DNA from: Thiotrichaceae bacterium | GTDB lineage: Bacteria; Pseudomonadota; Gammaproteobacteria; Beggiatoales; Beggiatoaceae | DNA length: 49,683 nucleotides | Reading direction: 5' to 3' | Assembly (NCBI GenBank): GCA_011391085.1 | Contig: JAABRD010000037.1 | Span: 1-49,683, forward strand | Shown: piece after piece, positions 25,640 through 34,251 of the stretch | Numbering within the stretch: the stretch's first letter is position 1 | How the letters are laid out: each line of letters opens with the position of its first letter | Position numbers and translations under genes: made by a program | The notes under the pieces: generated by a model | What the model was told of the DNA's origin: nothing | The model's input: only the letters and a program-made list of their open reading frames with translations | Databases searched by the model: none

Positions 25640-27067
25640 ATGTCTCATCAGAACAAACCTTTCTCTATTTTCCTTTCTATCTTTCTATTCGGTTGCGCCT
25701 CTTCCACTCAAATTGCCAAAGGTGGTCGAGAAGTTGAGGACGTAGTTGCCGCAGTCGAAGGCACTATCTCCTTTTTCAACGCCCCTTATCTCTTTGAAGA
25801 TTTGAAAAACATCAAGCAAGATGCCACCCTTTATTTAAATCAAGCCTGTTCTTCAAAAAACGTCGCCCCAGCAGGTTTGCAAAGTGAATTAGACCGACGG
25901 TTCAATGAACGTTTCTTCTCACCTTGGCATCAAGGCGGTTCGACGGTATCGGCCAGTCAGGCCGCTTGGGGTGTGAAAATCTTTAGTCGAAATTTAGGGT
26001 TTGGCGAAAATAAACGGGAACATTCCAGTGCCTGGATAGAAGAGTTAGCGGCATTAGCTAACTTGGAAGTGTTCCCTAACTTTTCCAAAAAGGCTATTAC
26101 CGTGACAAACACTCATTTACGGGTCTTGCCTACTCTCAAACCGCATTTCAATGACTTTGCCAGGGCGGGCGAAGGGTATCCATTTGATAATCTCCAACAT
26201 TCTGCCTTATGGGCCAATACTCCAATTTTTGTTTCCCACCTGTCTCGTGACCAAAATTGGGTCTTTGCAGAAACCCCTTTAGCCCCTGGCTGGGTGTCTA
26301 TTGAAGACATTGCATTTGTAGATAACCATTTTATCAAACAATGGGAAACAGGTAAATATGTTGCCTTACTCAAAGACAAAGTGGCGTTTATCGACGACCA
26401 TAACCTGTTTCGCTTCTCCACCCATATTGGTGCCATGTTTCCTTATGCGGGAGAAGACCGACAAGATTATCAAATTTTTGTCGCCATTGCCAACGAAAAT
26501 CGTCAAGCGATTCTACGCAAAGCGACGGTCTCTAAACAAGTGGCGGTGTTAAAACCGCTGGAATTGTCACCTGTCAACATCGCCCAACAGATCAACCAAA
26601 TGCTAGGCGAACCGTATGGCTGGGGTGGACTCTATGAAAATCGCGATTGTTCTTCCGCCACACGAGATTTATTTGCACCGTTTGGTATATGGTTGCCCAG
26701 AAATTCCGCGGCCCAAGCGAAAACGGGGAACTTTATTTCTTTACAACATTTACCAGCGTCCCAAAAGGAACGAGTGGTCATTCAACGCGGAATTCCTTAT
26801 CTAACTTTGCTTTGGTCAGAAGGGCATATCATGTTATACATTGGCACTCACCAAGGTCGGGCGTTGGTCTTCCAAAATATGTGGGGAGTCAAAACGAGAG
26901 ATTCGGAAGGTGAAGAAGGTCGTCGAGTGGTCGGACAAGCCGTCATCACCAGTTTGCAACCTGGAAAAGAATTGATCGATTTGGACAGTCATAAAGGGAA
27001 TGTTTTGAAAAATTTGCTGGGGATGACGGTATTGGTGTCGTCGAATAATGGGACTGGGTGTCGTTAG
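25640..27067 (+). CDS. SH3-domain NlpC/P60 cell-wall hydrolase, lipoprotein
   Basis: 475 residues from the Met of MSHQNKPFSIFLSIFLFGC. The lipobox LFGC gives lipidated Cys19; the longer frame from 25475 reads through repeat DNA. The order is an N-terminal stabilising domain, two SH3-like domains (about 150-310; VLPTLKPHFND, WVSIEDIAFVD, VALLKDKVAFID) and a C-terminal NlpC/P60 domain. The catalytic Cys is C337 (ENRDCSSATRD) and the His is H396 (WSEGHIMLYIG). The usual third polar residue, often His, is Q412 in LVFQNMWG. Family knowledge: gamma-D-Glu-diaminopimelate endopeptidases acting on peptidoglycan. Likely anchored in the outer membrane, facing the periplasm. Confidence 0.88.
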   Translation: MSHQNKPFSIFLSIFLFGCASSTQIAKGGREVEDVVAAVEGTISFFNAPYLFEDLKNIKQDATLYLNQACSSKNVAPAGLQSELDRRFNERFFSPWHQGGSTVSASQAAWGVKIFSRNLGFGENKREHSSAWIEELAALANLEVFPNFSKKAITVTNTHLRVLPTLKPHFNDFARAGEGYPFDNLQHSALWANTPIFVSHLSRDQNWVFAETPLAPGWVSIEDIAFVDNHFIKQWETGKYVALLKDKVAFIDDHNLFRFSTHIGAMFPYAGEDRQDYQIFVAIANENRQAILRKATVSKQVAVLKPLELSPVNIAQQINQMLGEPYGWGGLYENRDCSSATRDLFAPFGIWLPRNSAAQAKTGNFISLQHLPASQKERVVIQRGIPYLTLLWSEGHIMLYIGTHQGRALVFQNMWGVKTRDSEGEEGRRVVGQAVITSLQPGKELIDLDSHKGNVLKNLLGMTVLVSSNNGTGCR

Positions 27068-27166
27068 CTGTGAGTGGATCACCGGAATTTTATCTCGTTC
27101 CCACGCGCCAGTAGGCACCGTGCGGTTTCAAACATGGTGCGTGGGACGCACCCTACCTTAACTTAA

Positions 27167-27208
27167 TTTTGTCTCGTTTCCACGCGCCTGCGTGGGAACG
27201 AGACAAAA
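27167..27208. terminator. Bidirectional terminator-like hairpin between convergent genes
   Basis: 19-bp arms (ttttgtctcgtttccacgc / gcgtgggaacgagacaaaa), loop gcct, with the T-run on one strand and the A-run on the other. It lies between the NlpC/P60 gene (+) and AAA copy 4 (-), where a two-way terminator is expected. Confidence 0.65.
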
Positions 27209-27216
27209 AATATGGG

Positions 27217-27276
27217 TGGACCAGAGGCTTCAGCCGGAAACTGTGCCCTTGCCACCGGCTTCCGCCTCTAATCCAA
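27217..27276. repeat. Short palindromic element (gaggcttcagccgg family)
   Basis: Arms tggaccagaggcttcagccg / cggcttccgcctctaatcca. See also 24094-24157. Confidence 0.75.
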
Positions 27277-27308
27277 CTGTCGGTTAATTTATTCCTTAGC
27301 CGGTGAGG

Positions 27309-28853
27309 TTACATTCCCAGTAAAATCACCGTCTTCCCTTCCACTTCCACCACTTCTCTCGAAATCCGTTCCTCCCAAGTCTTCCCACTCCGAGTTTCAA
27401 ACAGTATCAAATAGCCTTGTGACAATCCCACTTGATCTAAATAACGGGTGGTTTGTGCTAAACCATCTTCACGGGTGTATTCGTCACGATAGAGTTTCAA
27501 TTCTATCACGAATTGGTCCGGGCCATATTCGATCCATAAATCACAGCGTCCATTGCCAATGGCCATTTCTCGTTCCACCCGTCCGCCGGCATTGAGAATC
27601 CGTTGCAGAAAGGCCATCAGCAAGAGTTGTCTTCCGACTTCGCGGAAGTCATACTTTCCTAACCAGGCTTCGGAATAGCGGCGATAGAATTTTTGGAAGG
27701 CGACTAGCAGGGCGTCTAGGTTCAAGCGTCCGTCTTTGATATACCAAACTGGGTCCACCAAATCTTGTGGCAACACTTCTTGAAAGCCTAAACTTAGAAC
27801 TCTGGGAATAATCTCTTGATAGATGGGATTGGCAAAGCGCACTGGTGGTTTAGGCGCGATTAATCCCAAGTCACGAACATAGGCCAGCGCGTCATTTAAT
27901 TGGTCAAACGTCGGAATGTCGCCATTGATAATTGCCTCTATCACAGGTTTTACCTGCGGTTCTCGTAACTTATCAATCAAACTGTCCAAATGCGTATCCC
28001 GCCGTTGAATTAACTCCTCCTTGGCCTGGGCCACATGGGCTAAAGTGAGGGCTTGTGAATAATCATTCTTTAAGACTTTGGCCACGATTTGTCGGGCCAA
28101 CGCATTGGTTAGCCAGGGTTGACCTTGGGTGAGACGATAAATCTCCTGTCGAACTTCTACTGGGAAGCGTTGCCCCGTTTCCTGTGTATGTTGGTCTAGT
28201 AATTCGTTAACTTCGGCTTCGGTAAAACCTAACATAAACAACGATTCGGTTTTCACGTTGAAGGGCGACCCCGTACCCAAACTGTCTCGGTCTGGGCGAA
28301 GCCGAATTTTATAGTCCCGCACATCGCGTAAGCCGACGAGGGCGAGAGAGTGGGGGAAGCCTGTAGGACGGGCTTCAAAGCCAGCCCGTAACTGGCGTAA
28401 CAAAGTTAAAAAGAGGTCGTCCATTAAGGAGTCGGCTTCGTCGATAAATAAAACAATGGGCTTCGGATTCTGGGTAGCCCATTGATTTAGGTAACCTTGT
28501 AGGCCCATTTGGACTGACGTGTCGTTGACCACGGGCGGGCGTTCCAGGTTAGGTAGGTACAGGTCGGCTTGTTGGGCGATGGCTAATGCTATGTATTGCA
28601 TGGCATCTTGCGAGTCACGTCCACTGGCGGCCGCTTGGATATTGACTGTCAATGCCGTATATTTCCCCTCCTGATTCAATTGGCGCATTAACGCATATAA
28701 ATAAGTCGTCTTACCCGTTTGCCTGGGGGCGTGGATAATAAAATAATGGCGACCGTCAATCAGTTCCCGAATGCCCGATAAGCGTGGCAACGAGTCCACT
28801 ACGTAATGAATATCCGGCTGACAGGGGCCTGCGGTATTAAAAAATTTGTGCAT
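27309..28853 (-). CDS. AAA-like ATPase fused to a PD-(D/E)XK nuclease domain (copy 4)
   Basis: 514 residues, start preceded by gagga. HAPRQTGKTT, IVLFIDEADS, and CDLWIEYGPDQ with VIELK are present. The segment SQDAMQYIALAIAQQADLYL resembles copy 3, while FDQLNDALAYVRDLGLI and QEVLPQDLVDP resemble copy 2, so the protein is another mosaic. It lies 85 bp behind a truncated anchor-U gene, in the same order as the other pairs. The spacer has a hairpin at 28896-28928. Confidence 0.85.
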   Translation of the reverse strand: MHKFFNTAGPCQPDIHYVVDSLPRLSGIRELIDGRHYFIIHAPRQTGKTTYLYALMRQLNQEGKYTALTVNIQAAASGRDSQDAMQYIALAIAQQADLYLPNLERPPVVNDTSVQMGLQGYLNQWATQNPKPIVLFIDEADSLMDDLFLTLLRQLRAGFEARPTGFPHSLALVGLRDVRDYKIRLRPDRDSLGTGSPFNVKTESLFMLGFTEAEVNELLDQHTQETGQRFPVEVRQEIYRLTQGQPWLTNALARQIVAKVLKNDYSQALTLAHVAQAKEELIQRRDTHLDSLIDKLREPQVKPVIEAIINGDIPTFDQLNDALAYVRDLGLIAPKPPVRFANPIYQEIIPRVLSLGFQEVLPQDLVDPVWYIKDGRLNLDALLVAFQKFYRRYSEAWLGKYDFREVGRQLLLMAFLQRILNAGGRVEREMAIGNGRCDLWIEYGPDQFVIELKLYRDEYTREDGLAQTTRYLDQVGLSQGYLILFETRSGKTWEERISREVVEVEGKTVILLGM

Positions 28854-28895
28854 GATAAGTTCCTCTTGAAAATGAATAGACCGATAATACCTGCG

Positions 28896-28928
28896 AGGTT
28901 TCCTAAACCCTAAAGATTTAGGAAACCT
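28896..28928. repeat. Hairpin in the anchor-U/AAA spacer
   Basis: Arms aggtttcctaaa / tttaggaaacct with a 9-base loop, directly upstream of AAA copy 4. Confidence 0.7.
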
Positions 28929-28938
28929 GAAGTTAAAG

Positions 28939-29994
28939 TTAATGAGAATAACTCAACCCCGCCGGATCCACAATCTTCCCATCCACCCCCGTATTATCTC
29001 CCAATTGCCCATCGGTGAGGGTATATGTCACCGTCGCCACCGGCTTCGCGCCTACCGTTGCCAAGCTAAATTTGGCATCTGGCAATTTATACCATCCCAC
29101 TGTCTTCTCATCTCCTGGGGTAGTCGGACCATATTTGAGTAGTTCGACATTGCGTGGGATTCGGTTGACACCATGAAAATACATGGTCACGGGAGTTTGA
29201 GAACACGTTATCTCAAAGTACATCAATCCCTGCGGTGCCGGATGATTGCGATCATGACCTTCCAAACTCTCGGCTAACAGTGTGGAACTATCCGCTACCG
29301 TGCAGTCGGGATTGACGACTAAGGTGATATAACTGCCGGCCACTTTATCGGCCAAACTCATGACATTAGGTTGATGGGCATCGTTTTCGCCATCACCATT
29401 GCCATCTATCCCATTGGGAACATTCGGGTCCTCTCGATACTGGGCTTGACAGAGACGATCTTGCGTTATCACCACTTGATCTTGATTGTCACAAGACCCT
29501 TTCCAACCGACCCTTTCCCATTCCAGGGGGGCAGGATTGGCGGTGAGTTTAACCGTGGTGCCGTACGGATAAGAGGCTTGGCAAGTGGTCAGGTCCGCAG
29601 GACCCTCAAGGTTTCGGAACCCTTCAGGGGTATCTTGACAATTGAGTCCTTCCCCAGTTATCGTCACCCCAGGGACATTCCTCTCCACCGTGAGAGTGTA
29701 GAATTTTAAATCAAAGGTCGCGGTGCAAGTCGTGTCTTGCAATAACAGAACCTTGCCTTGGCCATCTTGAGTACAAGCAGGGTCCCCTGACCATTCGATA
29801 AATTGAGAACCCGTGGCAGGCGTCGTGGTAAGATAAACCCATTGAGGATAATCAAACGTCAACTCGCAGACGGTGTTGGACGCCGAACAATCTAGTCCTT
29901 CTGGTTGACTTCGAACACCGCCTTGACCCGTGCCCGCTAAGGTTAAATGTAGGGTGCGAGGGGAGGGAATCGGTGGTAGTATAGTGATATTCAT
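28939..29994 (-). pseudogene. 5'-truncated InlB-like / choice-of-anchor U protein
   Basis: The coding part from Met 29994 (MNITILPPIPSPRTLHLTL) gives 351 residues: two InlB-like Cys-containing repeats, then an anchor-U domain (DGNGDGENDAHQPNV to TGVDGKIVDPAG). No signal peptide, NHL or ASH domain precedes it. The start codon itself lies inside the family A element at 29980-30180, and the frame upstream (to 30126) is repeat translation. The paralogs have about 800-1000 extra residues before this part. The simplest reading is a gene whose 5' portion was lost at a MITE; it could also be a short cytoplasmic product, but the paired Cys suggest an exported origin. Confidence 0.7.
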
Positions 29995-30180
29995 ATAAAT
30001 TTGTACATATTGGCTGGAACGTATTGGCTTACGCGCAATCAGAATTATTGCGCCCCCTACGCCCGCTATGCTACGGCGCGAAGCGCAATAATTCTTATTG
30101 CGTTCCAGCGAATCTGCACGGCGCAATAATTCTTATTGCGTTCCAGCGAATCTGTACAATTTTATATGAATATCACTATA
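29980..30180. repeat. MITE-like element, family A
   Basis: Terminal inverted repeats tatagtgatattcatataaa / tttatatgaatatcactata, with gtac just inside. The core repeats gcgcaataattcttattgcg twice. Related copies at 33959-34090 and 37686-37936, with single ends near 15268, 21300, 25425 and 36650. Confidence 0.85.
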
Positions 30181-30609
30181 AATGAACTGGAGTCGAGTAT
30201 TGGACTCCAAGGTTTAGTTTAAAAATGAGGTAGTGATGCACAAGGTAGTGGTTTAAACCTGACAGGTCTTTAAGACCTGTCAGGTTTGATGACCGTCACC
30301 ACTACCTTGTGCATCACTACTAAAAATGATGAATGAACTGGAGTAGAGGCTTACGCCTGTGGGGGCTGAACAGAATTGAAATCACAGTGCCCCACCGGCG
30401 TTGGTAGTGTTGTACAAGTAATGGTATAGCAGTTTTGGAGTACGGAATTGATTCCGCTGGAGTACGGAATTAATTCCGCTTGAAACGGAATAAATTCCGT
30501 ACTCCAAAACCCATAACCATTACCTTTGCAACACTACCCAGGCGTTAGCCTCTAGTCCACCTGTGTAGTAACACAAAGCTAATACTTTGGATTCCTGAGT
30601 GAACTATCC
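30181..30609. repeat. Nested palindromic elements
   Basis: 30230-30320 is the 91-bp element whose inverted copy sits at 9718-9808. 30340-30559 shows three elements inside one another: outer arms tagaggcttacgcctg / caggcgttagcctcta, middle arms at 30403-30538 (ggtagtgttgtacaagtaat / accattacctttgcaacact plus acc), and an innermost palindrome at 30434-30506 (ttggagtacggaatt / taaattccgtactccaa). No gene. Confidence 0.8.
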
Positions 30610-31815
30610 TTACTCATGTCGCAACGCTTCAATCGGATCCAACCGTGCAGCCCGTCGGGCGGGGAAGTAACCAAAAAAGATTCCCACCGCTACCGAGAAT
30701 AAAAAAGCGCGGAGGATAATACTAAAATCGAAGATAAAAGGGACTTGTAACAGATCGGCAAGTCCCATAGCCAATGCCAATGCCAGCATGATACCCAGGA
30801 TTCCCCCAAAGGAGGACAGCACGGTTGCTTCTACTAAAAATTGCAATAACACTTCTCGTTCCAACGCACCTATCGCTAACCGTGTCCCTATCTCACGGGT
30901 CCGTTCTGTTACCGACACTAACATAATATTCATAATCCCAATTCCCCCCACCAGCAGACTGATGGCCGCCACGGTCCCCAATAAGGTGGTTAGGACCTTG
31001 GTGGTAGAGGTCAACGTTTCCGTGATTTCTTTCATGTCCGTCACGGAAAAATCCGAAGCATCGGTGGCCCCAAGATGACGACGTTCACGGAACAACATTT
31101 CTAAGTCGTGTTGCACTTTCCCCGTGCGTTCAGCTTTCTCCACCGAAATTTGAATCAATTGAATATTCAAGTTCCCCGATAGGCGCCGTTGAAACGTGCG
31201 CAGAGGTATCAATATCACATCGTCCTGATCCATCCCCATCGACGTTTGCCCTTTCGATTCCAACCGTCCAATCACTTCGCAAGAGAATTTTTGCAAGCGA
31301 ATTTTGCTACCCAATGGGTCTTGGCGCCCAAACAATTCTCGTGAAACGGTTGCCCCTAACAGACACACCGCCCGACCAGCCCGTAATTCGCTATCTGTAA
31401 AAGGTCGTCCCTGTTGAATGTTCCAATCTCGGACCCCAAAAAATTCATTGGTCGTCCCCATCACGCTGGTGACCCAATTGGCATTTCCAAACACCGCTGT
31501 GAGAGTTTGCGAAGAAGACGGCACCAACCCAGCTAGACCGTTGATGTCGCGCTGAATAGCCTTGACATCGTCCATCGTGAACGGTTTGACATTGCTGCCG
31601 CCACTAAAACCACGCCGTTGCCCCACGCGCACCATGAGGAGATTCTGACCCAATTTGGCAATATCCGCGGTCACTTTGGCCGTCGCCCCATTACCAATGG
31701 TGACCATGGTAATCACGGAAGCGACGCCGATGATGACGCCTAATATGGTTAAAAATGACCGTAAGACGTTCCGACGCATTTCTCGTAAGGCTAGAAAAAA
31801 GGCATTCCACAACAT
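30610..31815 (-). CDS. MacB-type ABC transporter permease
   Basis: 401 residues with the MacB/FtsX layout: one N-terminal helix (about 20-40, SFLTILGVIIGVASVITMV), a large periplasmic domain (about 45-270, GVRDWNIQQGRPF) and three C-terminal helices (TLLGTVAAISLLVGGIGIMN, then two more), ending RRAARLDPIEALRHE. The ATPase is a separate upstream gene whose stop overlaps this start by one base (taatg). With the adaptor it would form a tripartite pump for peptides, antibiotics or other amphipathic molecules; the outer-membrane partner is not in the window. Confidence 0.93.
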   Translation of the reverse strand: MLWNAFFLALREMRRNVLRSFLTILGVIIGVASVITMVTIGNGATAKVTADIAKLGQNLLMVRVGQRRGFSGGSNVKPFTMDDVKAIQRDINGLAGLVPSSSQTLTAVFGNANWVTSVMGTTNEFFGVRDWNIQQGRPFTDSELRAGRAVCLLGATVSRELFGRQDPLGSKIRLQKFSCEVIGRLESKGQTSMGMDQDDVILIPLRTFQRRLSGNLNIQLIQISVEKAERTGKVQHDLEMLFRERRHLGATDASDFSVTDMKEITETLTSTTKVLTTLLGTVAAISLLVGGIGIMNIMLVSVTERTREIGTRLAIGALEREVLLQFLVEATVLSSFGGILGIMLALALAMGLADLLQVPFIFDFSIILRAFLFSVAVGIFFGYFPARRAARLDPIEALRHE

Positions 31816-32552
31816 TAATGAGTTCCTCCTGTATCAGATTCGACTAAACCATCTTTAAAACGAATGACCCGTTTTGCATACGTGGCCATGTCAGGTTCAT
31901 GGGTCACCATGACGATAGTGATACCGTGTGCCCGGTTAAACTGAGTTAACAAGGTCATAATTTCAAGGCTACGGGCTGAGTCTAAATTGCCAGTCGGTTC
32001 ATCAGCTAGCAAGACCATCGGTTCCGTCACGATGGCGCGGGCAATAGCCACCCGTTGTTGTTGACCGCCGGACAATTCGCTGGGAGTATGATGTTCCCAC
32101 TCTTGCAATCCCACCAATTGCAATGCGGCCCGGGCCCGCCGCCGCCGTTCTGCCATTGGAGTCCCGCGGTAAATTAGAGGCAGTTCCACATTTTCCAAAG
32201 CGGAGGTGCGATGGAGGAGATTAAAACCTTGAAAGATGAAACCTAAATAGTAACGACGCAACCGGGCCCGTTGGTCGCGAGTCATTTTCTGAACTTCGAT
32301 AGAGTCAAAGAGGTAAGCACCAGAGGTTGGCGTGTCTAAACAACCCAGGAGGTTCATACAAGTGGATTTGCCACAGCCACTGGGACCCATGACGGCAACA
32401 AATTCACCCGTGCCAATACGCAAGTCAATCCCACGCAACGCGGGCATGGCAGCTTGACCGTGACCATAGACTTTGGTGATATTTTTAAACTCGATCAGAG
32501 GCGGGGTCAAGTTCTCTTCACTGGGGAGGATTTGAGGGTTGCTGTGATTCAT
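31815..32552 (-). CDS. MacB-type ABC transporter ATP-binding protein
   Basis: 245 residues of the LolD/MacB ATPase family. Walker A is GPSGCGKST, the Q-loop region is GFIFQGFNLL, the signature is LSGGQQQRVAIARA, Walker B is VLLADEPTGNLD and the H-switch is in VMVTHEPD. The start overlaps the adaptor's stop by four bases (ATGA), indicating translational coupling. It is the energy-coupling subunit of the operon. Confidence 0.95.
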   Translation of the reverse strand: MNHSNPQILPSEENLTPPLIEFKNITKVYGHGQAAMPALRGIDLRIGTGEFVAVMGPSGCGKSTCMNLLGCLDTPTSGAYLFDSIEVQKMTRDQRARLRRYYLGFIFQGFNLLHRTSALENVELPLIYRGTPMAERRRRARAALQLVGLQEWEHHTPSELSGGQQQRVAIARAIVTEPMVLLADEPTGNLDSARSLEIMTLLTQFNRAHGITIVMVTHEPDMATYAKRVIRFKDGLVESDTGGTH

Positions 32553-33856
32553 TTGGGATTCTCTATGATGTCGATTAATACGGCTTGTCCTTCCTCAAGC
32601 TTGCCGCTTATAATTTCGGTCATTCGACCATCCGAAACACCTGTTGTTATCTCCATAGAGGTAGGTACTGCGTTACGTAAGAACCAGATCAGTTGCTTGC
32701 CATCGCGCAAATTCGACTTCGAATGGGGTGGCTGATTAGCAGAACGGCCACCCATGCGGGGTAACAACATACCTACCAGTCCACCGCTGTCTTTTTTCGC
32801 AACATTCTCGTTAGGTGGCGGAGGCGGTACGAAACGTAGCGCAGCATTGGGTACTAGCAAGGTATTTTCCACTGTTTTCACCACAATCTCAGCCGTGGCC
32901 GTCATGCCAGGACGTAGAGATAAATCCTTATTATCCACCACCAGGAGAGTTTCATAAGAGACGACATTATTTTGGGTGATGGCCGTGTAACGAACCTGGG
33001 TAATCTGTGCTTGAAATTTACGGTCTGGATAAGTGTCCACCGTAAAGATCGCCTGTTGTCCTTCGGTCACCTGGCCAACATCGGCTTCGTCCACATTGAC
33101 AGACAAGACCATCTGGGTAAGGTCTTCGGCCAGTTGAAATAAAACGGGGGCTTGTAAGGAAGCGGCTACGGTCTGGCCGGGTTCCACTTTGCGTTCCAAA
33201 ACGATGCCGTTAATGGGGGAACGAATCACGGTTTTGGTCAAATTCGCCTCATCCATTTTGAGTTGCGCTTGGGCCTGGGCAATTTGGGCTGTGGCCGAGG
33301 CTTCACTGGCTTGGGCACGTTTAAAGGCCGCGGTGGCTTTATCAAAATCTTGTTCCGAAGACAGTTTGCTACTGCTTAACTTTTGCAGTTGCTGGAGTCG
33401 TTTTAGGGCCTGGTGTGATTCTAACACATTCGCTTGTGCCTCCATCAATTTCGCTTTCGCCAATTCGAGAGAGGCTTGCGACTGTGCCACTTGCGCCTCC
33501 AATTTAATGGAATCTAGTCTAGCTAACACCTGGCCGGCTTGAACTTGAGAATTGTAGTCTGCTTCTACGCTTTTCACGATGCCAGACACTTCCGAACCTA
33601 CTTCCACTTTGTTGATAGGGGCGAGTTTCCCCGTGGCAGAGACGAGAATAGTGAGATTACCGCGTTTGACAACTTCCGTTTGGAATTGCCAGGGGGGACG
33701 GTCTTCCGTGTCCAGTACCGGGATGCCACTTTTGAACAGAACTATCAGGGCGCCTCCCAAAATGAGAAGTAGCCAAAACCAAAGGCGTTTATAAATAGGT
33801 ACGGGCTTGGCATCGTCTAGCCCCAAAATTTGGTGAATGTTATCGTTATTGGGCAT
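32549..33856 (-). CDS. Periplasmic adaptor subunit (MacA/HlyD family)
   Basis: 435 residues. One N-terminal membrane helix (about 24-46, LWFWLLLILGGALIVLFKSG) is followed by a lipoyl half (VGSEVSGIVKSVEADYNSQV), a long coiled-coil hairpin (about 115-215; Ala/Gln/Lys-rich), the second lipoyl half (GIVLERKVEPGQTV) and beta-barrel and membrane-proximal domains. MacA-type motif: LRPGMTATAEIVV. First gene of a three-gene operon with ATPase and permease; its product bridges to an outer-membrane channel. The Gly/Pro/Asn-rich insert around 345-385 (PPPPPNENV, GGRSANQPP) is longer than usual as far as I recall. Confidence 0.92.
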   Translation of the reverse strand: MPNNDNIHQILGLDDAKPVPIYKRLWFWLLLILGGALIVLFKSGIPVLDTEDRPPWQFQTEVVKRGNLTILVSATGKLAPINKVEVGSEVSGIVKSVEADYNSQVQAGQVLARLDSIKLEAQVAQSQASLELAKAKLMEAQANVLESHQALKRLQQLQKLSSSKLSSEQDFDKATAAFKRAQASEASATAQIAQAQAQLKMDEANLTKTVIRSPINGIVLERKVEPGQTVAASLQAPVLFQLAEDLTQMVLSVNVDEADVGQVTEGQQAIFTVDTYPDRKFQAQITQVRYTAITQNNVVSYETLLVVDNKDLSLRPGMTATAEIVVKTVENTLLVPNAALRFVPPPPPNENVAKKDSGGLVGMLLPRMGGRSANQPPHSKSNLRDGKQLIWFLRNAVPTSMEITTGVSDGRMTEIISGKLEEGQAVLIDIIENPK

Positions 33857-33958
33857 ATAACTTCAGGCCATGGGTTGAAAGGGTGAATGTCAGTCAGGAT
33901 AACAGAGTGAATGAAAAAAAACAATATTTTGGCTTGCTTATTCTGTTAGAATGGGTTA

Positions 33959-34090
33959 TATAGTGATATTCCTATAAATTTGTACATTATCCTCCTCATT
34001 TGTACCCCCCCTGCACGCGGGGGGAGTGGCTCCCCCCCGCGTGCGGGGGGGTTGGGGGGGGGTGTACAAGAGTAGAGGAATATCACTATA
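33959..34090. repeat. MITE-like element, family A
   Basis: Terminal inverted repeats tatagtgatattcctataaa / agtagaggaatatcactata. The core is a GC-rich palindrome (gcacgcggggggag / ccccgcgtgcgg) flanked by tttgtacccccc and ggggtgtac. Confidence 0.85.
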
Positions 34091-34145
34091 ATAGCAACGA
34101 ATAATGGACTAGAAACGTTAGCCTCTACTCCAACCAAAAAACGAT

Positions 34146-34196
34146 GGACTAGGGGCTTCCGCCGGTGGTCATGGCATCGGCTAAAGCCTCTAGTCC
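34146..34196. repeat. Short palindromic element (gaggcttcagccgg family)
   Basis: Arms ggactaggggcttccgccgg / atcggctaaagcctctagtc(c). Confidence 0.75.
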
Positions 34197-34251
34197 GGTC
34201 TCCATTATTCATTCTCGATTATGTATTCGCTAACGAAGAGGATAAACCTGT

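Larger units (their letters stand above)
33857..34251. other. Intergenic region between divergent genes, two repeats
   Basis: Holds a complete family A element (33959-34090) and a short palindrome (34146-34196). Promoters for the MacAB-like operon (leftwards) and AAA copy 5 (rightwards) should lie here, but I cannot assign either with confidence. Confidence 0.6.

Noticed and set aside
29995-30126. Upstream extension of the third anchor-U gene
   Set aside because: It is translation of the family A element core (gcgcaataattcttattgcg) and unlike any part of the paralogs.
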